NCBI RefSeq assembly: GCF_001836165.1
Contig: NZ_KV827693.1
Coordinates: forward strand, 62,001-126,000
Length of the DNA stretch: 64,000 nt
Reading direction: 5' to 3'
From: Corynebacterium sp. HMSC036D02
GTDB lineage: Bacteria > Actinomycetota > Actinomycetes > Mycobacteriales > Mycobacteriaceae
Position 1 is the stretch's first letter, and each line of letters begins with the position of its first letter. A program made the translations under genes and the position numbers. Below the pieces are notes generated by a model. That model had not been told where the DNA came from and ran no database searches. It worked only from the letters and a program-made list of their open reading frames with translations. This document shows, in pieces, positions 1 through 8,196 of the stretch.

Positions 1-1
1 T

Positions 2-403
2 TGGCTGGCTCTATCTGGTCTGGGCGCCGCCGTGAATTACCAGAAGCCGGCGCGCCGCCGCCAGTGGGTAGCCGTCGGCGTGGGCGCTTTTACGGCGCAT
101 GCGGCCAGCGTTGTGATCAAGCGCATTGTGCGGCGCAAGCGCCCGGACTATGACTACGTCAAAGTCGGCGTGAAAACCCCTTCTAAGCTGTCCTTTCCTT
201 CTTCCCACGCGACGTCGACAAGCGCGTTCCTCGTGGGCGCCGCGCACGTTCTGGGAACCCCGGCACCGCTCGTTGGTGTGCCGGTCATGATGGCCTCGCG
301 TATGGTGCTCGGGGTACATTACCCATCCGATACGGCGATCGGCGCCCTGCTGGGAGCCGCCACCGCGGAAGCATGCCATCGCTATGAAAGGAAGACCGCA
401 TGA
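2..403 (+). CDS. PAP2-family phosphatase, probable decaprenylphosphoryl-5-phosphoribose phosphatase (5' partial)
   Basis: The gene enters from the left edge; 133 residues and the stop are visible. The three PAP2 phosphatase motifs are seen: KRIVRRKRP (visible residues 40-48), a PSSHATS block, and SRMVLGVHYPSD with the catalytic His and Asp. The next gene starts inside its stop codon (ATGA overlap) and encodes the phosphoribosyltransferase that makes decaprenylphosphoryl-5-phosphoribose. In mycobacteria and corynebacteria this pair (Rv3807c-Rv3806c) acts in succession, the phosphatase removing the 5-phosphate on the way to the arabinose donor DPA. The family call is firm from the motifs; the substrate is inferred from position. 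It should be a membrane protein, but the N-terminal part lies outside the window. Confidence 0.88.
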   Translation, partial: WLALSGLGAAVNYQKPARRRQWVAVGVGAFTAHAASVVIKRIVRRKRPDYDYVKVGVKTPSKLSFPSSHATSTSAFLVGAAHVLGTPAPLVGVPVMMASRMVLGVHYPSDTAIGALLGAATAEACHRYERKTA

Positions 404-1407
404 GCGAACGTCCTAACCGCGTCGACGACGGTGAGCAGAGAGTCTTCCACTCTGAGCCGCACACCTCCGGTATCGATACCGGCCGCAAGCGCAAGCCGCC
501 GAAAAACCTCGCCGATGGCATGGTGAAGGCCCTGCGCCCCAAGCAGTGGGTCAAGAACGTGCTGGTCTTGGCAGCCCCTGCGGCTGCGGGCGCGGAGTCG
601 CTGTTCCACACGCGCGTGCTTCTCGACGTCCTCCTCGCCTTCATCGTCTTCTGCATGGGCGCGTCCTCCATCTACCTCATCAACGATGCCCGCGACGTGG
701 AGGCGGACCGCGCGCACCCGACGAAGCGCTTCCGCCCGATCGCAGCGGGCGTTCTTCCGGTGAACCTGGCCTATATCATGGCGGCGGTGCTCATCATCGG
801 GTCGATTGGCCTGTCTTTCTTGGCCACGGCCGGCCTAGAGCTCGCCATCGTTATGGCCATCTACATCGGTCTGCAGCTGGGCTATTGCTTCGGGTGGAAG
901 CACATGCCGGTGATCGATATCGCCCTGGTGTCCTCCGGTTTCATGCTGCGCACCATGGCTGGCGGTGTGGCCGCGGGCATCGTGCTCTCCCAGTGGTTCC
1001 TGTTGGTGGCCGCGTTTGGATCGCTGTTCATGGCCTCGGGCAAGCGCTACTCGGAGATCCTTCTGGCGGAGCGCACGGGCGCCAAGATCCGTAAATCTCT
1101 GGAGGGCTATACGCCTACCTACCTGCGCTTCGTGTGGACCCTGGCCGCTACCGCCGTGGTCATGTCCTACTCGCTGTGGGGTTTCCAGCTCTCCAACGAG
1201 TCTGATGGCCCGGCCAGCGTGTGGTACCAGGTGTCCATGGTGCCGTTTACCATCGCGATCCTGCGCTATGCCGCCGACGTGGACCGCGGCAACGGCGGCG
1301 CTCCGGATGAGATTGCCCTGGAGGATCGCGTCCTCCAGATCCTAGCTCTGCTGTGGCTGGCCTGCATCGCCATGGCGGTCTACATCATGCCGGCAGTGAT
1401 GGGCTAG
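400..1407 (+). CDS. ubiA: Decaprenyl-phosphate phosphoribosyltransferase (UbiA family)
   Basis: This 335-residue polytopic membrane protein belongs to the UbiA prenyltransferase superfamily. It carries the Mg-binding motif NDARDVEAD at residues 95-103 and the following TKRFRPIAAG stretch. About 40 hydrophilic residues precede the first membrane segment. In Corynebacteriales the ortholog (Rv3806c) transfers 5-phosphoribose from PRPP to decaprenyl phosphate, the first committed step to DPA, the donor for cell-wall arabinan. It overlaps the upstream PAP2 phosphatase by four bases and is followed closely by aftB, so one transcript from precursor to polymerisation is likely. UbiA proteins of quinone synthesis are the alternative, but the neighbours argue strongly for arabinan. 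Confidence 0.95.
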   Translation: MSERPNRVDDGEQRVFHSEPHTSGIDTGRKRKPPKNLADGMVKALRPKQWVKNVLVLAAPAAAGAESLFHTRVLLDVLLAFIVFCMGASSIYLINDARDVEADRAHPTKRFRPIAAGVLPVNLAYIMAAVLIIGSIGLSFLATAGLELAIVMAIYIGLQLGYCFGWKHMPVIDIALVSSGFMLRTMAGGVAAGIVLSQWFLLVAAFGSLFMASGKRYSEILLAERTGAKIRKSLEGYTPTYLRFVWTLAATAVVMSYSLWGFQLSNESDGPASVWYQVSMVPFTIAILRYAADVDRGNGGAPDEIALEDRVLQILALLWLACIAMAVYIMPAVMG

Positions 1408-1418
1408 ACTCTCTCCTC

Positions 1419-3164
1419 ATGCGAAAATCCGATACACGTACCGCAGCCGCGCTCAGCGCGCTGGCCTCGGTTATCGTGATCGGAGTTTTCTCGTTTTGGG
1501 GTGGCTTCGCCCGCCGCTGGATTTCTGACGACGGCCTGATCGTCCTGCGCACGGTGCGCAACCTTGAGGAAGGCAATGGACCTGTCTTCAACGCGGGCGA
1601 GCGCGTGGAGGCCAATACCTCCACGCTGTGGCAATACCTCATCCTCCTCGTGCGGTGGCTAACGAATGCCCCGCTGGAATCCATCGCCGTCAACCTGGGC
1701 CTCCTGCTGGCGGTCGCGGCGATGGTGCTGGGGGCGTGGGCCACGGCCCGGGCCTTCTACCGATCGGGGCAGTTTGCTGCACCGCTCGTGGTTCCCGCAG
1801 GCGCGCTGGTCTACCTCGCACTGCCCCCGGCCCGTGATTTCTTCACCTCCGGGCTGGAATGGGGACTGTCCATCTTCTACCTCGCCGGCCTCTGGGCGCT
1901 GCTGCAGCACTGGGCGCAATCCCGCACGAATAATAGTGCTTATTGGCTCGCGCTGTGGGCTGGTCTGTCCTGGCTCGTGCGCCCGGAGTTCGCACTTTAC
2001 GGCGGGCTTGCCGGACTCCTGCTTTTGGCGGCGCACCGCAACTGGAAAGTCTGGCTCGGGATCCTCGGTGCGGCCCTGCCCATCCCGGCGGGCTACCAAT
2101 TCTTCCGCATGGGCTATTACGGCCTGTTGACTCCGCACACGGCGGTGGCCAAGTCGGCGTCGTCAAGCGCGTGGGACAGCGGCCTGAACTACCTGCAGGA
2201 TTTCGTGGGGCCATATGCCCTGTACCTGCCCGTTCTTGTGCTGGCGGGTGCGGCGCTGTGGACCTTCCGTGCCCAGCTGCGCCCGGCAGCCCTGCGCAGC
2301 TCCACCACCGTGACCTACTTGATGGTGGGGGCCGCGGCGGTGCACGTGCTGTACGTGCTGCGTGTGGGCGGTGACTTCATGCACGGCCGCATGCTGCTGC
2401 TGCCGCTCTTTGCCGCGCTTCTCCCCGTTTTCGTGCTGCCGCTCAAGGGCCTTGTGTCTTCGCTCGCGGTGGCCTTCTGTGCGGTGTGGGCATTCATCAT
2501 CGTGCTGCGCGGGCATCCGACGGATTGGGATGCCTATGAAAAGCCGCTGTCCATCGTGGACGAGCGTGATTTCTGGACCTATGCCACCAACCGCGAGGCG
2601 GGCCACCCGCCGCGCTCGGCGCGGGATTACCTGGGGATGAAGTTCATGCGCGGCTATGAAGAAGCCGGCGAGAAACTCGTCGGCGGAGATGCCCTGGCCA
2701 CCATCTATGTGGAGGATAAAGAAAAGGACCTGCTCAACTGGCTCACCGTTCCGCGCGAGCCGGGAATGAACGAGCCGCCGACGGTCTACCTGGTGAACTT
2801 GGGCATGACGTCGATGAACGCGCCGCTCAATGTCCGGGTTCTCGACACGATTGGTCTGGCCACGCCGATGGCCGCACGCATGCCCCGCGAGGAAGGCGGG
2901 CGCGTGGGCCACGACAAATCCCTCGAGCTGGAATGGCAAGCAGCACTCACGGGCGCGGACATCGAGTATCTCCCGCCGTGGTATGACAAGGACAAGACCC
3001 GCCAGGCGCGCGCCGCGCTGGACAGCCCAGAAGTGCAGGAGCTCATCGCTTCCTATAGTGCGCCCCTGACGTGGGAGCGCTTCCGCGCGAATCTAGCTTT
3101 CTCGCTGACCTCGGGGCGCACGCTCATGTTGCCGTCTGACCCGAGCGATTATCCTGTCCATTAG
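1419..3164 (+). CDS. aftB: Terminal beta-(1->2)-arabinofuranosyltransferase AftB
   Basis: This 581-residue membrane glycosyltransferase has the GT-C layout: a first hydrophobic helix, then an external loop with the acidic pair D37-D38 (WISDDG), many further membrane segments to about residue 380, and a soluble C-terminal domain. AftB adds the terminal beta-1,2-arabinofuranose to arabinogalactan, making the sites where mycolates are later attached. Position between ubiA and a mycolyltransferase matches Rv3805c and the C. glutamicum order. I chose ATG 1419 because it lies 11 bases after ubiA and begins a plausible N terminus; the longer in-frame ORF would overlap the end of ubiA and add a hydrophilic, His-rich stretch. 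Confidence 0.92.
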   Translation: MRKSDTRTAAALSALASVIVIGVFSFWGGFARRWISDDGLIVLRTVRNLEEGNGPVFNAGERVEANTSTLWQYLILLVRWLTNAPLESIAVNLGLLLAVAAMVLGAWATARAFYRSGQFAAPLVVPAGALVYLALPPARDFFTSGLEWGLSIFYLAGLWALLQHWAQSRTNNSAYWLALWAGLSWLVRPEFALYGGLAGLLLLAAHRNWKVWLGILGAALPIPAGYQFFRMGYYGLLTPHTAVAKSASSSAWDSGLNYLQDFVGPYALYLPVLVLAGAALWTFRAQLRPAALRSSTTVTYLMVGAAAVHVLYVLRVGGDFMHGRMLLLPLFAALLPVFVLPLKGLVSSLAVAFCAVWAFIIVLRGHPTDWDAYEKPLSIVDERDFWTYATNREAGHPPRSARDYLGMKFMRGYEEAGEKLVGGDALATIYVEDKEKDLLNWLTVPREPGMNEPPTVYLVNLGMTSMNAPLNVRVLDTIGLATPMAARMPREEGGRVGHDKSLELEWQAALTGADIEYLPPWYDKDKTRQARAALDSPEVQELIASYSAPLTWERFRANLAFSLTSGRTLMLPSDPSDYPVH

Positions 3165-3308
3165 CTTGGTGTGAGCTGGAAAGCACCCCCATGGGTAGGC
3201 GAAAATTGCCAGGGTGCGTTACGCTACGAAAGATTCCTGTTATTGATCTGTAACTATCGCTGGCGTGTTGGCGATGTACTAGTGGCAGTAGAAACGTTAA
3301 GGAGAAAC

Positions 3309-4340
3309 ATGAGTTCACTAAGCTCTGGCCTGCGGACTCGGGTCCTCTCAGTGGTGGCAGCTATCGCTGTGGCTCTGGGCCTGGTCGTGACCGCGGGTAC
3401 GCAAGAAGCATCCGCCGCGCACCGTGACTGGCTGCGTGGAGACGCCACCGGCGCCTGCGAATGGGATCGCGTCGGATACTGGGTACAGCGCTGCGACGTG
3501 TGGTCCCAGGCCATGGGTCGCAACATCCCAGTACAGATCCAGCCCGCTAAGAACGGCGGTAACGCGGGTCTGTACCTGCTCGATGGCTTGCGCGCCACCG
3601 ATTCCACCAACGCCTGGGTCAATGACGTCAACGCCGCGCGCACCTATGTGGATCACAACATCACCCTGGTGATGCCGGTGGGCGGCGCTGGCTCCTTCTA
3701 CGCGGACTGGAACGGTCCGGCTACCTACGACTTGGTCAAGCCGGTCAACTACCAGTGGGAGACCTTCCTGACGCAGGAGCTGCCGGCCTACCTTGAGGGC
3801 AACTTCGGCGTGGCTCGCAACAATAACTCCATTGCTGGCCTGTCCATGGGTGCCACCGCGGCTATTACCCTCGCGGGCAAGCACCCGGAGCAGTTCCGTC
3901 AGGCACTGTCTTACTCCGGCTACCTCACCACGACCTTGCCGGGTGCCCAGACCTTTATGCGCCTCGCGCTTCTCGACGCCGGCGGCTTCAACATCAACGC
4001 CATGTACGGTTCCATCATCAGCCCGAAGCGTTTCAGCAATGACCCCTTCAACCTGATCCCGGATCTGGCTGCGAACGGAACGGACGTGTATGTTTCCGCC
4101 GCCTCCGGCATCCCGGGGCCGCTGGATCAGCAGCGCTACCGTCCGGAGCACATCGCGGCCGGCGTGGCGCTGGAGGGCTTTGCTAACGGCACGACCCGCC
4201 TGTGGGAGCTGAGGGCCCGCGCTTCGGGTGTTCGCCTGCAGACGAACTACCCGGCCCAGGGCCTGCACAACTGGGAGCAGTTCGGATACCAACTCGAGCG
4301 CTCCAAGCCGCAGGTGCTTAACGTAATGAACGCCTGGTAA
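3309..4340 (+). CDS. Secreted trehalose corynomycolyltransferase (antigen 85 / Cmt family)
   Basis: This 343-residue esterase-fold protein has a signal peptide ending near ASA (residues 35-37). It has the mycolyltransferase nucleophile in GLSMG (S179), the late catalytic His in GLHNWEQ (H320), and a Cys50/Cys62 pair that could form a disulfide. Enzymes of this family move corynomycolate from trehalose monomycolate to arabinogalactan or to a second monomycolate, outside the membrane. The start ATG 3309 follows a strong AAGGAGAAAC ribosome site; the ORF reads further upstream but without a signal peptide start. It lacks the LGFP-repeat domain of its neighbour, so the two are distinct paralogs. 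It ends at a strong terminator and probably has its own promoter in the 144 bases after aftB. Confidence 0.93.
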   Translation: MSSLSSGLRTRVLSVVAAIAVALGLVVTAGTQEASAAHRDWLRGDATGACEWDRVGYWVQRCDVWSQAMGRNIPVQIQPAKNGGNAGLYLLDGLRATDSTNAWVNDVNAARTYVDHNITLVMPVGGAGSFYADWNGPATYDLVKPVNYQWETFLTQELPAYLEGNFGVARNNNSIAGLSMGATAAITLAGKHPEQFRQALSYSGYLTTTLPGAQTFMRLALLDAGGFNINAMYGSIISPKRFSNDPFNLIPDLAANGTDVYVSAASGIPGPLDQQRYRPEHIAAGVALEGFANGTTRLWELRARASGVRLQTNYPAQGLHNWEQFGYQLERSKPQVLNVMNAW

Positions 4341-4353
4341 GTATCTACTGCCT

Positions 4354-4386
4354 AGCCGCCGTGCCACTGTGTACGGCGGCTTTTTC
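4354..4386 (+). terminator. Rho-independent terminator after the first mycolyltransferase
   Basis: Stem AGCCGCCGT (4354-4362) pairs with ACGGCGGCT (4373-4381), followed by a run of T. It separates the first mycolyltransferase from the cop1-like gene. Confidence 0.9.
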
Positions 4387-4420
4387 ATTGGATTGCTGGG
4401 CGTGTCCCCCTACCGAAAGT

Positions 4421-4443
4421 CTCAAGTTAAACTTAAACTTGAG
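4421..4443. promoter_or_regulatory. Dyad CTCAAGTT-N7-AACTTGAG upstream of the cop1-like gene
   Basis: Perfect 8-bp arms at 4421-4428 and 4436-4443, AT-rich in a GC-rich setting, about 120 bases before the ATG. It also contains tandem AAACTT units. The place and symmetry suggest an operator or promoter-proximal regulator site; I do not recognise the regulator. Confidence 0.4.
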
Positions 4444-4481
4444 AACACATTAGACCGCTCACCACGCGTGCGGCGGCGAGT

Positions 4482-4504
4482 TCCGCAGGAGGGGAACCTG
4501 CGGA
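4482..4504 (+). promoter_or_regulatory. 5'-leader hairpin before the cop1-like gene
   Basis: TCCGCAGG (4482-4489) pairs with CCTGCGGA (4497-4504) around the loop AGGGGAA. There is no T run, so it is more likely an mRNA-stabilising or translation-control hairpin than a terminator. An alternative pairing GTTCC/GGAAC overlaps it. Confidence 0.35.
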
Positions 4505-4561
4505 GCCCCGCTTGCGGCACCGCGTGCCCGCATCTCGATTTACCCCTACAAGGACTCTTCA

Positions 4562-6556
4562 ATGCCGAACACTGCGTCAACTCAGCCCCGCCGGTCCGCC
4601 AAAGTTTCCGGCCTGCGTTCCCCGTCCGCAGCCCGCAAGGGCCTGACCATCGCCGCACTGCCTACTGCTGTGGCAGTGGGCTTTGCGCTGCTGCCTATCG
4701 CCAACGCGCAGTCTTCAAGCTCCTCTACCGAGGGCATTACTGATCTCCTGGGCAGCTCCAACCTCTCCGATTCTTTCGCTCCCTCTAATCCGCCGCAGCG
4801 TACCCCGGTAGATACCGAATACCCGGAGATTGAGGGCCTGCCGGAGGGCGTATCCGTCTCCCGCGTTGAGTACCTGACCAACCGCCACCTCAAGGTCTAC
4901 ATCAAGTCCGCTGCCATGCCGGGCAAGGAGCAGGTCGTGCAGATCCAGCTCGCGCGCGATTGGTACTCCAGCCCGGATAAGACCTTCCCGGAGGTCTGGG
5001 CGCTCGATGGCCTGCGTGCCCGCGATGACGAGTCCGGCTGGACCATCGAGACCAACATCCTCTCCCAGTATGCTGACCGCAACGTCAACCTCATCATGCC
5101 GGTGGGCGGCGAGTCCTCCTTCTACTCAGATTGGCAGAAGGAAGACAACGGCAGGCACTACATGTGGGAGACCTTCCTGATGCGGGAGCTCATTCCGGTT
5201 CTGGAGAAGGGCTACCGTTCCAACGGCAATCGCGCCGTCACCGGTATCTCCATGGGCGGTACCGCCGCCATGAACCTGGCTGAGCGCAATCCCTGGGCCT
5301 TCAAGTACGTCGGCTCCTTCTCGGGCTACCTCGATACCACCACCACCGGTATGCCGGAGGCAATTACCGCCGCCCAGGCCGATGCCGGCGGATTCACCTC
5401 CACCAACATGTGGGGTGACCTCTACTCCCAGGATTGGATCGACCACGATCCGAAGCTGGGTATCGAGAATCTCAAGGACATGAAGGTCTACGTCTCCGCC
5501 GGCAACGGCAAGGATGACTATGGCCAGATCGGCTCGGTGGCCAAGGGTCAGGCCAACCTGGCCGGCGTGGGCCTAGAGGCCATCTCCCGCATGTCCACCC
5601 AGACCTTCGTTGATTACGCCAAGCGCGCTGGCGTGGAGCCGGTGGTCAAGTTCCGCCCGACCGGCGTACACAGCTGGGAATACTGGCAGTTTGAGATGAC
5701 CGAGGCCTGGCCCTACATCGCTGACTCCCTCGGCCTGGACAAGAGCGACCGCGGCGCTGACTGCACCCCGATCGGTGCTATCGCTGAAGCCACCAAGTCC
5801 GGCATCATCGGTAACTGCGTGAACAACGAGTATGACGTTGCCGATCGCGGCAAGGCCCAGGACTTCCAGGCCGGTACCGCTTACTGGTCCCCGGAGACCG
5901 GTGCCCACGCCGTCATTGGCCGCATCGGTGCCCGCTACTCCGAGCTCGGTGGCCCGACCTCCTGGCTGGGCTTCCCGAAGACCGGTGAGGAGAAGACCCC
6001 GGACGGCCGCGGCCGCTACGTCCACTTCGAGCACGGTTCCATCTACTGGACCCCGGAGACCGGTGCTTGGCCGATCTCTAAGGAGCTCTTCGACGCCTGG
6101 GGCAAGAACGGCTTCGAGGGTGGCGACCTCAAGTACCCGGTATCCGAGCCGCGCAAGGTTGGCGAGGGCGAGGTCCAGGACTTCGAGAACGGCGTGCTGA
6201 CCCGCAACCCGGATGGCTCCACCCACATCGTGCACGGTGCTATCGGCGCGAAGTACAAGGAGCTGAAGGCTGCCGAGTCCGAGCTGGGCTACCCGGTGGG
6301 CGAGGAGAAGGCCGTTAACGGCGGCTTCTTCCAGGAATTCGAGCACGGCAACATCTACTGGTCCATGGATTCCGGCGCGCACTACATCCTCAAGGGCAAG
6401 ATCTTCGACGAGTGGGGCAAGCACGGCTGGGAGCAGGGCGAGTTTGGCTGGCCCACCAAGGACTACGCCTCCATTCCGGCAGGCGGGCTGACCCAGTCCT
6501 TCCAGCACGGCGTCATCCGTGAGGTCATGGGCCAGGTCCAGGCGGATAAGAAGTAG
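4562..6556 (+). CDS. cop1: Cop1/PS1-type mycolyltransferase with C-terminal LGFP repeats
   Basis: This 664-residue secreted protein has a signal peptide ending near ANA-Q (about residue 49) and a disordered Ser-rich linker. An antigen-85-type esterase domain follows (about 85-395) with nucleophile S230 in GISMGG and His370 in GVHSW. The C-terminal region (about 402-664) has several LGFP-type repeats, seen as LGFPKTG, LKYPVSE, LGYPVGE and FGWPTKD. Cop1 (PS1, Rv3804c-like) is the main corynomycolyltransferase of the group; the LGFP repeats are thought to hold it to the arabinogalactan. ATG 4562 follows an AAGGA ribosome site. The lipoprotein gene begins nine bases after its stop. Confidence 0.95.
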   Translation: MPNTASTQPRRSAKVSGLRSPSAARKGLTIAALPTAVAVGFALLPIANAQSSSSSTEGITDLLGSSNLSDSFAPSNPPQRTPVDTEYPEIEGLPEGVSVSRVEYLTNRHLKVYIKSAAMPGKEQVVQIQLARDWYSSPDKTFPEVWALDGLRARDDESGWTIETNILSQYADRNVNLIMPVGGESSFYSDWQKEDNGRHYMWETFLMRELIPVLEKGYRSNGNRAVTGISMGGTAAMNLAERNPWAFKYVGSFSGYLDTTTTGMPEAITAAQADAGGFTSTNMWGDLYSQDWIDHDPKLGIENLKDMKVYVSAGNGKDDYGQIGSVAKGQANLAGVGLEAISRMSTQTFVDYAKRAGVEPVVKFRPTGVHSWEYWQFEMTEAWPYIADSLGLDKSDRGADCTPIGAIAEATKSGIIGNCVNNEYDVADRGKAQDFQAGTAYWSPETGAHAVIGRIGARYSELGGPTSWLGFPKTGEEKTPDGRGRYVHFEHGSIYWTPETGAWPISKELFDAWGKNGFEGGDLKYPVSEPRKVGEGEVQDFENGVLTRNPDGSTHIVHGAIGAKYKELKAAESELGYPVGEEKAVNGGFFQEFEHGNIYWSMDSGAHYILKGKIFDEWGKHGWEQGEFGWPTKDYASIPAGGLTQSFQHGVIREVMGQVQADKK

Positions 6557-6565
6557 GGAACTGCC

Positions 6566-7072
6566 ATGCGTCTTTTCTCTGCCCGTCCCACCGCAGCAGC
6601 TGGTGCGGCGGTGCTGCTTGCGGCCGGTACCTTGCTGAGCGCTTGCGGTTCCGCCACCGTCGACGAGGGCGATGCCACCGAAACCTCCGTGGCGCCGCTG
6701 GAGCGCTCCTCGGCGGCGAGTGGTGAGTCGTCGGCAAGCAAGGCGTCCGAAAGCTCTGCATCCGCACCCGCCGAGCGAACGTCAGGCGAGGAACCGGAAG
6801 ACCGCGGTGCGCGCGAGATCTCCGAAATCCCCTCTCCCGCGCCCCCGCAAGGCCCGGACCAAGACTTCCTGTCTGCAGTGGCTGAGAAAGGCGTGAACGT
6901 CGACGGCGTAGAAGACCAACTGGTGGGTGCTGCGCAGGCTTCCTGCCAGGGCGATGCCGTCACCGTGCCGGCTGTGGCCGGGCAGCTCATTGAGCAGGGC
7001 CGCACGGAACTCAGCCACGAGGACGTAGTCCAGCTCATCACCGAGCAGGGCGACAAGCTCTGCGCTCAGTAA
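6566..7072 (+). CDS. DUF732-like lipoprotein
   Basis: This 168-residue protein has a lipoprotein signal peptide with lipobox LSAC around residue 27. A Ser/Glu/Ala-rich, low-complexity linker follows (about 30-100), then a small C-terminal domain of about 70 residues with two Cys, like the DUF732 fold found in many mycobacterial and corynebacterial secreted proteins. It sits nine bases downstream of the cop1-like gene and just before the cutinase-like lipase, at the position of C. glutamicum cg3181 as I remember it. Role unknown; context suggests a cell-surface helper in mycolate transfer. Confidence 0.8.
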   Translation: MRLFSARPTAAAGAAVLLAAGTLLSACGSATVDEGDATETSVAPLERSSAASGESSASKASESSASAPAERTSGEEPEDRGAREISEIPSPAPPQGPDQDFLSAVAEKGVNVDGVEDQLVGAAQASCQGDAVTVPAVAGQLIEQGRTELSHEDVVQLITEQGDKLCAQ

Positions 7073-7126
7073 TGTGGCAGGGATTTTCCAGCCAATCCCG
7101 CGCCTTGTCAAGGTAGAAATTTCTTC

Positions 7127-8059
7127 ATGCGTAAAACACTCACCGTCCTTGCTGTCGTTGTTCTCCTGGCCGTGATTGGCGGGGGAGCGGTCCACTTCCT
7201 CAATACCCGCGAGGAAGGAGAGCAAGGGAACCTGGCGGAGCCCGCCCCCTCCCAGGAGGAGGGGGACACGAGTCCCGAGCAACCGGACTGGTGCCCGCGC
7301 GTGGAATTCATCTCCGCGCCGGGAACGTGGGAATCCGCCGCGGACGACGATCCCATTAACCCAGGCGCGAACCCGAATTCCTTCATGCTGTCGATCACGA
7401 ATCCCTTGAAGGAGGCCTACGTCCCCGAGGACGTCAAGGTGTGGACGCTGCCCTATACCGCGCAGTTTAAGAACATCAATGCGCAGCACGAGATGAGCTA
7501 CGACGATTCCCGCAACGAGGGAACCTCTCGCCTAGAGGGCGAGCTGTCCTATATGCACGAGACCTGCCCGGACACGAAGTTCATCCTGAGTGGCTTTTCG
7601 CAGGGCGCGGTCATCGCGGGTGATGTGGCGGACCGAATCGGCGGCGGCAATGGGCCCGTGCCCGCAGAGAGCGTGGCGGGTGTCGCACTCATCGCGGACG
7701 GGCGGCGCCAGGACGGCGTGGGCATTAACCCGGGCGCGCACGTCGGCGGCGTGGGCGCGGAGATTGCCCTGCAGCCGGTCTCGACGTTGATTCAGGGCAT
7801 CGTCCCGGGCGCCACGATGCGCGGTGAGCGCGCCAACGGCTTCGGAGAGCTGGCGGACCGCACCTTCCAAATCTGCGCGCCGAATGACTCGATTTGTGAT
7901 GCACCGCTGGACGTCAGCAACGGACTGGAGCGCGCCCGGGATCTCATCGACGCCAACGGCGTTCATGCACTGTATGCCTACAATCCGGACGTCATCGAAG
8001 GGACCACGACCAACCAGTGGGTCACGCAGTGGGCTAAGGACACCATCGACGCGCACTAG
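7127..8059 (+). CDS. Cutinase-family envelope lipase (Rv3802c type)
   Basis: This 310-residue protein has an N-terminal membrane anchor or signal (residues 3-24) and a cutinase-like alpha/beta hydrolase domain. The nucleophile is S158 in SGFSQG. Late Asp (PNDSICD) and His (GVHALYAY) motifs could complete the triad. The acidic linker at 28-52 would span the periplasm. The ortholog Rv3802c is an essential phospholipase/thioesterase always coded next to fadD32-pks13-accD4 and linked to mycolate synthesis. The fixed neighbour order is the main reason for this assignment over an unspecialised cutinase. fadD32 starts 137 bases downstream. Confidence 0.9.
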   Translation: MRKTLTVLAVVVLLAVIGGGAVHFLNTREEGEQGNLAEPAPSQEEGDTSPEQPDWCPRVEFISAPGTWESAADDDPINPGANPNSFMLSITNPLKEAYVPEDVKVWTLPYTAQFKNINAQHEMSYDDSRNEGTSRLEGELSYMHETCPDTKFILSGFSQGAVIAGDVADRIGGGNGPVPAESVAGVALIADGRRQDGVGINPGAHVGGVGAEIALQPVSTLIQGIVPGATMRGERANGFGELADRTFQICAPNDSICDAPLDVSNGLERARDLIDANGVHALYAYNPDVIEGTTTNQWVTQWAKDTIDAH

Positions 8060-8196
8060 CGCTTGGCGACGGCCCCGCACGCCACCTCACCGCGCGCCAT
8101 GTAACGCTCGGCACATCTCTTCTGATATTTTCAATGTCAAAAGTACGTGAAGTAGGGGTGCGTGCCCCTCTCTACCCTACAAAGGAGCTTTCCCAC

